In this document: positions 1 through 5,598 of the stretch, one piece after another
How positions within the stretch are numbered: position 1 is the first letter of the stretch
How the letters are laid out: each line of letters opens with the position of its first letter
Source: Treponema sp.
Lineage (GTDB): Bacteria > Spirochaetota > Spirochaetia > Treponematales > Treponemataceae
Assembly: GCA_017544745.1 (NCBI GenBank)
Contig: JAFYDO010000133.1
Span: 1-6,341, forward strand
Direction of reading: 5' to 3'
DNA length: 6,341 bases
Notes under the pieces: model-generated
The model's input: only the letters and a program-made list of their open reading frames with translations
Databases searched by the model: none
What the model was told of the DNA's origin: nothing
Program-made: the position numbers and the translations under genes

Positions 1-4
1 AAAA

Positions 5-1288
5 ATGAAAGAATATGTAATTGAGGGTGGATATCCTATTCAGGGGACAGTTACTGCAAGCGGAAATAAGAACGCTGCACTTCCCTGCCTTACTGCTACA
101 CTTTTAACAACAGAACCTGTAATACTTCACAATATTCCAAAGATTCAGGATACACATGTAATGATTGAAATCCTAAAATCTTTGGGTGCAAAGGTAGAAG
201 ACCTTGGAAACAACAGCTGGAAAATCCAGTGTGATGATATAAAAACTCATACATTACCAAACGAGCTTACCAAAAAGGTACGCGGTTCCATTGTTTTTGT
301 GGGCCCGCTCTTAGCACGTCTTGGCCGTTGCGAAATGATGCCTCCTGGAGGAGACGTTATTGGTCGCCGCCGTCTTGATACACATTTTCTGGCACTCAAG
401 CAGCTTGGAGCCAGCATTCAGGTAAACGGACACTTTGATTTTGCTGCAAATAAGCTTGTCGGAGCCGACATTTTTATGGACGAAGCTTCTGTTACAGCAA
501 CAGAAAACGCAGTTATGGCTGCAGTTTTAGCAGAAGGAAACACCGTAATTCAAAATGCTGCAAGTGAACCTCATATTCAGGATCTTTGTAATATGCTCAA
601 CAGCATGGGTGCAAAAATAAGCGGAATTGGTTCAAACAAGATAAATATCGAGGGTGTAAAAAAACTTAAGGCCTGCGAATACAAAATTGGCCCGGACTAT
701 ATAGAAATTGGTTCTTATATAGGAATGGCAGCCGCAACTAAGGGAAAAATTACCATCAAAGGTGTTCGTCCCGAAGAAATGCGCCCGCTCAAATACAGTT
801 TTGCCAAGCTTGGTATTAGCTGGAGCCTTGACGGAGACGAGCTTACAGTTCCAAACACACAGGAACTCAAGGTAAACGACGACTTTGGTAACGCAATTCC
901 TAAAATTGACGACATGCCGTGGCCTGGTTTCCCAGCTGATTTGACTTCTATAATGACAGTAGTTGCAACTCAGGTAGACGGAACAGTATTGATTTTTGAA
1001 AAAATGTTCGAAAGCCGAATGTTCTTTGTAGATAAACTGATCAGCATGGGTGCAAAAATTACTTTGTGTGACCCTCATCGTGCAGTAGTCTGCGGTCCAT
1101 GTATGCTCCACGGCGACCATCTGGTTTCTCCAGATATCCGTGCCGGTATGGCCATGGTAATTGCAGCTATGTGTGCCCATGGCGAAAGCCGAATCTCCAA
1201 CGTCTATCAGATTGAACGAGGATATGAAGATCTGGTTGGACAATTACAGGAACTTGGAGCACATATTAAGGTTGTAGAGGCTGAATGA
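5..1288 (+). CDS. murA: UDP-N-acetylglucosamine 1-carboxyvinyltransferase (MurA), Asp active-site variant
   Basis: This cytoplasmic enzyme transfers enolpyruvate from phosphoenolpyruvate to UDP-GlcNAc, the first committed step of peptidoglycan synthesis. The 427 residues are close to the family's usual length (about 420), so the gene looks complete. Visible family landmarks are SGNKNAALP at residues 19-27 with Lys22, the active-site loop PPGGDVIGRRR at 113-123, FPADLT at 309-314 with Asp312, DIRAGMAM at 377-384 with Arg379, and IERGYEDL at 403-410 with Arg405. The loop position that is Cys115 in Escherichia coli is Asp117 here; Cys-to-Asp variants remain active and are insensitive to fosfomycin. 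The ATG at position 5 is chosen because the N-terminus aligns with other MurA proteins from its first residues; its ribosome binding site lies outside the window. The frame ends in tandem stops, TGA then TAG, and the TGA overlaps the next gene's ATG. The paralogous EPSP synthase (AroA) is excluded by the UDP-sugar-type motifs. Confidence 0.96.
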   Translation: MKEYVIEGGYPIQGTVTASGNKNAALPCLTATLLTTEPVILHNIPKIQDTHVMIEILKSLGAKVEDLGNNSWKIQCDDIKTHTLPNELTKKVRGSIVFVGPLLARLGRCEMMPPGGDVIGRRRLDTHFLALKQLGASIQVNGHFDFAANKLVGADIFMDEASVTATENAVMAAVLAEGNTVIQNAASEPHIQDLCNMLNSMGAKISGIGSNKINIEGVKKLKACEYKIGPDYIEIGSYIGMAAATKGKITIKGVRPEEMRPLKYSFAKLGISWSLDGDELTVPNTQELKVNDDFGNAIPKIDDMPWPGFPADLTSIMTVVATQVDGTVLIFEKMFESRMFFVDKLISMGAKITLCDPHRAVVCGPCMLHGDHLVSPDIRAGMAMVIAAMCAHGESRISNVYQIERGYEDLVGQLQELGAHIKVVEAE

Positions 1289-2835
1289 TAGAATTGGAAA
1301 CAAAAGTCCGAGTACCTTTTTTATGGGGTAAATCGGTCTTTAAGAAAACCCGCTGGTCTCAAATCAACCTCATTGTAGGTCCAAACGGCTCGGGAAAAAC
1401 AATTCTTGCAACAGAACTCTCTAAACAATTTGAAAATGCAGGTCATTCCGTAAGATTCATAGGTGCAGACCGCACAAACAATCTTGATATATTACGCGAT
1501 AACGAAAAAATCCGTGAAAAAACCGAACGCGTACTTTCAGACATGTTCGGAAAATCAATTACATTTATAGAAGATATAGACGGAACTTTTATTCCAATAG
1601 TCCGCAACAAAGCCTGGAATGTAGAATACATGATGGAAGATGCAGAATGTCATGGTTTGCAAACCATAATCAGCCTGCTTATAAGCCTTTATTCTTCTAC
1701 AACCGATATAGTAATTTTTGATGAGCCGGAGCTGCACCTTCACCCGCAGTTCCAGCTTTTTTTTATGAACGAAATTCGTAACGAAGCCAAGCATCACTGC
1801 AACAAGCTTTTCTTTTTGATTACTCACTCCCCTTTCTTTATTGACCTGCGTACACCGGAGGATCTGGAAGGTGTAATTGTATGCCATATAAACAGACCGC
1901 CGACACATATAGAAGAATTGTCCCGTGAAGATGAAGCGCTGTTCAGACGTTTTCTTCCACGCTTTAACACATACCACAAACAGTTTTTCTTTTCGGACAA
2001 TCAGATTTTTGTGGAAGGCTATACCGACCAGCAGATGTTTACCTACCTGCTGCCGTATGTAGAAAACAAAGCCAATACTGCCGGCACCAGCGTAATTGAT
2101 GTAGGCGGTAAGGATGAGCTTGGAGTTTTTTGCAAGGTATGCTCACTCATTGGAACAGACGCACGCATAATTACCGACCTTGATTCCCTCTTTAGCGGAA
2201 AGCTACGTGATGTAGTATGCCGTGACGAACGCGTAGAACAATGGCTCGAAAAGCAGTCAGAAAAACAGCAGGCTTTTTATGAAAAGATTTTTTCTGTAAA
2301 AGAACTTGCACTTCCTGTTAGTCTGGACAAACTCATTTACAGACTTGAAAGATATATTGTTGCGATTGGAGAAGAAATCAGCAGTACGTTTGGGGTTCTT
2401 GAACCTTTCGAAGGGCCAAAACCACAAATGTCCGCTGATCTAAAACTCTGGCTTACAAAACTCAACTTCCTTTTGGAACGCCACGAAAATGCAGTTGCAG
2501 TAGACACCTATAAAACAGTCCTCCTCCAGGGAATTATCAAAAACGAAAAAGAACTGGCCGACCTGCTTCCTCAAAAGCTTAGTACTACCCTGCCCCTCAT
2601 AAAAAATCTTTCTTCCCTTATATTTGCTGCTGCCGAAAGTGCCCGCGTCTATATCCTGCACAAAGGCTGCATCGAACACTACTACACCCGCAGCACCGTA
2701 AACTACATGCCCGTAAGCGGCAAAGACAAACTCTTTCACGAAGAACTCGACTTTATCATGGACACCCGCCCCAAAACAGTCCGCAAACAGTACGAACCGC
2801 TCATTTTCCTTCTGGAAGCAGCAACAGCAAGATAA
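1285..2835 (+). CDS. OLD-like ATPase-TOPRIM protein (putative ATP-dependent endonuclease)
   Basis: The 516-residue protein appears to join an ABC-type ATPase to a TOPRIM nuclease domain, as in the OLD family. The ATPase (about 1-235) shows Walker A GPNGSGKT at 32-39, a weak signature-like segment CHGLQ at 122-126, Walker B IVIFDEPELHLHP at 142-154 with catalytic Glu147, and the switch histidine in THSPFF at 180-185. The TOPRIM part shows FVEGYTD at 242-248 (Glu244), VGGK at 273-276 and TDLDSL at 297-302 (Asp298, Asp300), with a later KGCIEHYY at 460-467 resembling the conserved Lys/Glu segment that ends OLD TOPRIM domains. A roughly 150-residue, mostly helical insertion separates these. The metal-binding acidic residues are present, so nuclease activity is plausible but inferred. 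Start: ATG overlaps the murA stop by four bases, with AGAGG at 1276-1280 four bases upstream, implying translational coupling. Related proteins act in phage defence (OLD, Gabija GajA, the AriA/AriB pair of PARIS) or DNA processing; the role here is unknown. Confidence 0.82.
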   Translation: MIELETKVRVPFLWGKSVFKKTRWSQINLIVGPNGSGKTILATELSKQFENAGHSVRFIGADRTNNLDILRDNEKIREKTERVLSDMFGKSITFIEDIDGTFIPIVRNKAWNVEYMMEDAECHGLQTIISLLISLYSSTTDIVIFDEPELHLHPQFQLFFMNEIRNEAKHHCNKLFFLITHSPFFIDLRTPEDLEGVIVCHINRPPTHIEELSREDEALFRRFLPRFNTYHKQFFFSDNQIFVEGYTDQQMFTYLLPYVENKANTAGTSVIDVGGKDELGVFCKVCSLIGTDARIITDLDSLFSGKLRDVVCRDERVEQWLEKQSEKQQAFYEKIFSVKELALPVSLDKLIYRLERYIVAIGEEISSTFGVLEPFEGPKPQMSADLKLWLTKLNFLLERHENAVAVDTYKTVLLQGIIKNEKELADLLPQKLSTTLPLIKNLSSLIFAAAESARVYILHKGCIEHYYTRSTVNYMPVSGKDKLFHEELDFIMDTRPKTVRKQYEPLIFLLEAATAR

Positions 2836-2843
2836 ATCTCAAT

Positions 2844-2894
2844 TTGCACTCTCAAAATTCCTGTGGTATAATTAAATATTCTCAAATAAAGGAG
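2844..2894 (+). promoter_or_regulatory. Sigma-70-type promoter and ribosome binding site of the antiporter gene
   Basis: A -35 box TTGCAC (2844-2849) is separated by exactly 17 bases from a perfect -10 box TATAAT (2867-2872). TG two bases before the -10 box (TGG, 2864-2866) makes it an extended -10 element. Transcription would start near 2879, giving a leader of about 23 bases that contains the ribosome binding site AAAGGAG (2888-2894), seven bases before the ATG. This is the best promoter match in the window and separates the antiporter from the murA cluster. No hairpin terminator for the upstream cluster is seen in this 66-base gap, so read-through is possible. Confidence 0.8.
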
Positions 2895-2901
2895 TTATTT
2901 A

Positions 2902-4416
2902 ATGACAGGAACATTCTGGGCATTGGTGCCGGCAATCGTGGCTATTGCGCTGGCGCTCATTTCTAAGGAAGTTTATTCTTCCCTTTTTGTTGGTATTGTA
3001 ATCGGTGGTATTTTTTATGCAATCGATGCAGGAACCGGTTTCACAGGATTCATGACACATGTGTTTACAGACGGTTTTGCAGGCTCTCTTGCAGATGCTT
3101 ACAACGTTGGTATTCTTGTATTCCTGGTAATTCTTGGAATTATGGTTGCACTTATGAACAAAGCAGGCGGTTCTGCTGCATTTGGTCGATGGGCAAAAAC
3201 TCACATCAAGTCTAAAGTTGGTGCTCAGGTTGCGACAATCATTCTTGGTATCTGTATTTTTATTGACGACTATTTTAACTGTCTTACCGTTGGTTCTGTA
3301 ATGAAGCCAGTTACCGATAAGTATGGAGTTTCAAAAGAAAAGCTTGCTTATCTTATTGACTCTACAGCCGCTCCGGTTTGTATTATCGCTCCGGTTTCTT
3401 CATGGGCAGCCGCAGTTGCAGGCTTTGTTACCGAAGGTGAAAACGGGATCGGTCTTTTCTGTAAGGCAATTCCATTCAACTTTTATGCTCTGTTGACTCT
3501 GGTTATGATGTTCGCAATGGTTTTCATGAAGTTTGAATTTGGTCAGATGTCTAAATACGAAAAAGCACTCCAGATTATGGGTGAAGAAACAACTGAAGAA
3601 GAAGCTGCAGCAGCAAATGCAAAAGGCAAGGTTATTGACCTTCTGCTTCCTGTTATTGTTCTTATCATTTTCTGTGTTATCGGTTTGATTTATTCAGGCG
3701 GTTTCTTTGACGGCGAATCTGAATCATATTTGAACTTTATTGATTCCTTCTCAAATGCAGATGCTTCTGTAGGTCTTTTGTACGGTTCATTCGGTGCCCT
3801 GATTGTTGCAATCATCTTCTATCTTTGCCGCAAAGTTCTTTCATTTAAGGATACCGCTGCATGTATCCCAGAAGGCTTTAAGGCTATGGTACCTGCAATT
3901 TTGATTTTGACTCTTGCATGGACACTCAAAGGAATGACAGACAGTCTTGGTGCAAAGGAATTTGTTGCAGGTCTTGTAGAAGGCAGTGCCGGTGGACTTA
4001 AGATGTTCCTCCCTGCAATCATCTTTGTAATTGCCTGCTTCCTTGCTTTTGCAACAGGAACTTCATGGGGAACCTTTGGTATTCTCATCCCAATCTGTAT
4101 TGCAGCCTTCCCTGTTGGAGCAATCCGTATTGTTTCAATTTCTGCATGTATGGCTGGTGCTGTTTGTGGTGACCACTGTTCTCCAATTTCTGATACAACA
4201 ATCATGGCATCTGCAGGTGCTCAGTGTAACCACGTAAACCACGTTTCTACACAGCTGCCTTACGCAATTACCTGTGCTGCAGTTTCGTTTGTAGCATACC
4301 TTGTTGCAGGCTTAACTCTTAGCCTTGGAATTGTAGCTTCCGGAATTATTTCCTGGGCAGTTGGGCTTGCAGTAATGTTTGGTGTTCTGTTCTTCCTTAA
4401 AAAGAGACAGAAGTAA
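2902..4416 (+). CDS. NhaC-family Na+/H+ antiporter
   Basis: This is a 504-residue polytopic inner-membrane protein with about 12 hydrophobic segments (for example near 5-20, 24-41, 66-85, 190-210, 245-265, 292-309, 370-385, 453-472 and 478-498) and a charged, Glu/Ala-rich cytoplasmic loop around 213-243. It carries the conserved motifs of the NhaC family: IFIDDYFNCLTVG (119-131), YLIDSTAAPVC (150-160), TGTSWGTFG (385-393) and GDHCSPISDTT (423-433). The paired acidic residues in membrane segments (Asp122, Asp123, Asp153, Asp424, Asp431) are candidates for cation binding. Likely role: exchange of external protons for internal sodium, affecting pH and sodium balance. Family members also include malate/lactate and amino-acid exchangers, so the substrate is not certain from sequence. 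The ATG follows a strong AAAGGAG and its own promoter. Codons ending in T dominate, unlike the C- and A-ending codons of the upstream genes, which may simply reflect its hydrophobic composition. Its last 20 bases overlap the convergent esterase gene. Confidence 0.9.
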   Translation: MTGTFWALVPAIVAIALALISKEVYSSLFVGIVIGGIFYAIDAGTGFTGFMTHVFTDGFAGSLADAYNVGILVFLVILGIMVALMNKAGGSAAFGRWAKTHIKSKVGAQVATIILGICIFIDDYFNCLTVGSVMKPVTDKYGVSKEKLAYLIDSTAAPVCIIAPVSSWAAAVAGFVTEGENGIGLFCKAIPFNFYALLTLVMMFAMVFMKFEFGQMSKYEKALQIMGEETTEEEAAAANAKGKVIDLLLPVIVLIIFCVIGLIYSGGFFDGESESYLNFIDSFSNADASVGLLYGSFGALIVAIIFYLCRKVLSFKDTAACIPEGFKAMVPAILILTLAWTLKGMTDSLGAKEFVAGLVEGSAGGLKMFLPAIIFVIACFLAFATGTSWGTFGILIPICIAAFPVGAIRIVSISACMAGAVCGDHCSPISDTTIMASAGAQCNHVNHVSTQLPYAITCAAVSFVAYLVAGLTLSLGIVASGIISWAVGLAVMFGVLFFLKKRQK

Positions 4417-5494
4417 GAGATTTTATAAACTCAAATAATTTTGAGGCCGCGTGCTGATGGGTTTTTACACCCGGATGTCCGCGGCTTCCTTTTTCTTCGG
4501 GTAATTTTTCCAGGTCTTCCAGAGATTCTAATTCAAGAGTATAAACTGACTTGTCGCCGCTGATGGCTTTGTAGTTGTCTACGCCTTTTTGTACAAGGGC
4601 CGGTACAGTCTCAAGACCTAGCATTCCCCAAACCCAGATAATTTTTGCAGAAGGATTATGTTTACGGACAATCTTAAGAAAGTCTGTAACTGCTGCTGTC
4701 AGTTCTTCTTCACGGCCTGTATCGCCTTTTTCTTTTAAAACCCTTAAGCCACCATCATCATTTGTTCCAAGATTTATGATTACATAGTCCGAGCCTTTGC
4801 CGCCATAAAAATCCCATTTTTGCTGAGCTCCCATAGCAAGGCTTTTTTCATCCTTCATAACAGAGCAGACATTTTCGTAATGAGGAGGGATTGCACTCTC
4901 CAGGTTTCCATCCCAGCCGCAGATTATTCCCCAGCCGCATTTTCCCATGGTGTTCCAGTCGGCATTCATTTTACGGGCAAGAAGTCGTGCATAAGTTCCG
5001 CTGGCCCGCATCCATAAGCTAATCCAGTCCTGTTCTTCGGGAGCACCACAAAGACCTTCACCGGCGGTAATACTATCGCCAATAAATTCAATAGAATATT
5101 TTCGTGGAACAACAGGAACAAACTCCCCTGCTTCATCAAGCCCAAGTGCGTGAATCACAAGAGAATGTTTAAAATCCTCACTCATAGGCTGAACATCTTT
5201 TATAATGGAAATAAGATTTTCTTTCTGTGGATTAAGATTACGGGCAAGGCAATACCAGGTCTTTTCCTTATTAAGCATAAAGCGACTTACAGGCGCCCCG
5301 TTAATTTCTACAGTAAGCCACTGCTCATGATCTATATAATCAGTAGAAATGCAGGCATAGACCTCGCGGGCCTTTACATTTATTTCTAAAGCAGCCCCAC
5401 CCCAAAAAAGAGTAAGCGCTTCATCTTGAGCTTTATAGACATTGCGTCCTAAAATACGTTTATTTTCAATTTTATTTAATGTGAATTCTTTCAT
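4397..5494 (-). CDS. CE2-like SGNH/GDSL acetyl esterase, probably acting on acetylated manno-oligosaccharides
   Basis: The 365-residue protein has the two-domain layout of carbohydrate esterase family 2: an N-terminal beta-rich domain (about 1-125, including ILGRNVY at 14-20 and LFWGGAALEI at 29-38) and a C-terminal SGNH hydrolase domain. Catalytic blocks are FIGDSITAGEG (137-147, nucleophile Ser141), GKCGWGI (184-190, block II Gly), INLGTND (240-246, oxyanion Asn245) and GHPGVKTH (339-346, His340). The Asp normally three residues before the His is Ser337, so a Ser-His dyad may operate, as described for some CE2 enzymes. No signal peptide is visible, implying cytoplasmic action on imported oligosaccharides. 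The divergent neighbour is a GH130 mannoside phosphorylase, matching mannan loci in gut Firmicutes where CE2 and GH130 enzymes occur together. The ATG at 5494 is preferred over a TTG at 5533: the extra 13 residues fall on a promoter-like sequence and match no family feature. Other acylated sugars remain possible substrates. Confidence 0.82.
   Translation of the reverse strand: MKEFTLNKIENKRILGRNVYKAQDEALTLFWGGAALEINVKAREVYACISTDYIDHEQWLTVEINGAPVSRFMLNKEKTWYCLARNLNPQKENLISIIKDVQPMSEDFKHSLVIHALGLDEAGEFVPVVPRKYSIEFIGDSITAGEGLCGAPEEQDWISLWMRASGTYARLLARKMNADWNTMGKCGWGIICGWDGNLESAIPPHYENVCSVMKDEKSLAMGAQQKWDFYGGKGSDYVIINLGTNDDGGLRVLKEKGDTGREEELTAAVTDFLKIVRKHNPSAKIIWVWGMLGLETVPALVQKGVDNYKAISGDKSVYTLELESLEDLEKLPEEKGSRGHPGVKTHQHAASKLFEFIKSLTSVSF
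4443..4497 (+). terminator. Candidate terminator of the antiporter transcript, inside the esterase gene
   Basis: Twenty-six bases after the antiporter stop, a 9-bp stem (4443-4451 pairing with 4480-4488, GAGGCCGCG with CGCGGCTTC, one G-U pair) encloses a small inner hairpin (GGGT 4459-4462 with ACCC 4469-4472). It is followed at once by a T-rich run, CTTTTTCTTC (4489-4498). This orientation suits termination of plus-strand transcription. The loop is long (28 bases), and on the other strand the DNA encodes the esterase's catalytic-His region, so chance pairing is possible. Confidence 0.4.
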
Positions 5495-5505
5495 ACGTAA
5501 AGAAT

Positions 5506-5533
5506 ATAATAAAAAAAACGTTTTGTCATTCAA
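5506..5533 (-). promoter_or_regulatory. Candidate promoter of the esterase gene
   Basis: Reading the minus strand, TTGAAT (5533-5528) and TATTAT (5511-5506) are separated by 16 bases, matching the sigma-70 consensus at four and five of six positions. Transcription would begin near 5499, only about five bases before the ATG at 5494. No Shine-Dalgarno sequence precedes that ATG, so the message may be nearly leaderless. An A/T-rich background makes such matches easy to find by chance. Confidence 0.4.
5515..5524. promoter_or_regulatory. Possible LacI-family operator palindrome
   Basis: AAAACGTTTT is a perfect 10-bp palindrome with the central CG typical of LacI/CcpA-family operators. It lies in the spacer between the candidate -35 and -10 boxes of the esterase promoter, a position where a bound repressor would block polymerase. 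The symmetry does not extend beyond 10 bp, and no regulator gene is in the window, so this is a suggestion only. Confidence 0.3.
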
Positions 5534-5562
5534 ACTTCTCTTGCTATTTACAACATTTTGAT

Positions 5563-5581
5563 TTATGTTAAATATACATAA
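5563..5581. repeat. Inverted repeat TTATGT-N7-ACATAA upstream of the GH130 gene
   Basis: Two 6-bp arms, 5563-5568 and 5576-5581, flank an A/T-only 7-base spacer. The repeat ends seven bases before the AGGAG of the GH130 gene, where an operator or the gene's own promoter would be expected. No -35/-10 pair with good spacing could be assigned to the GH130 gene. The region is so A/T-rich that chance symmetry is a real possibility. Confidence 0.25.
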
Positions 5582-5587
5582 CTAATC

Positions 5588-5592
5588 AGGAG
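5588..5592 (+). promoter_or_regulatory. Ribosome binding site fixing the GH130 start
   Basis: AGGAG lies six bases upstream of the ATG at 5599 and is followed by TTTTTT. It fixes the start of the last gene, and the protein N-terminus from that ATG matches the family from the first residues. Confidence 0.85.
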
Positions 5593-5598
5593 TTTTTT

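Noticed and set aside
632..1243. A 203-codon open frame on the minus strand, antisense to murA
   Set aside because: The translation is Cys/His/Phe-rich with no recognisable motif, has no ribosome binding site that stands out, and is fully covered by the strongly conserved murA frame.
1555..1977. A 140-codon minus-strand frame within the ATPase-TOPRIM gene
   Set aside because: It is the antisense of conserved ATPase motifs, including Walker B and the H-loop; its composition is atypical and no motif is visible.
2836..2901. A terminator for the murA cluster in the gap before the antiporter
   Set aside because: No stem-loop followed by a T-run could be found in these 66 bases; they are accounted for by the promoter and ribosome binding site.
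3819..4205. A 128-codon minus-strand frame within the antiporter gene
   Set aside because: It lies opposite the conserved NhaC core and its Ile/Pro/Ala-rich translation is the expected mirror of membrane-protein codons.
5495..5533. N-terminal extension of the esterase from TTG, read as a possible signal peptide
   Set aside because: The 13 residues contain only a short hydrophobic patch followed by Arg and Lys/Glu, with no cleavage-like site, and they overlap the likely promoter.
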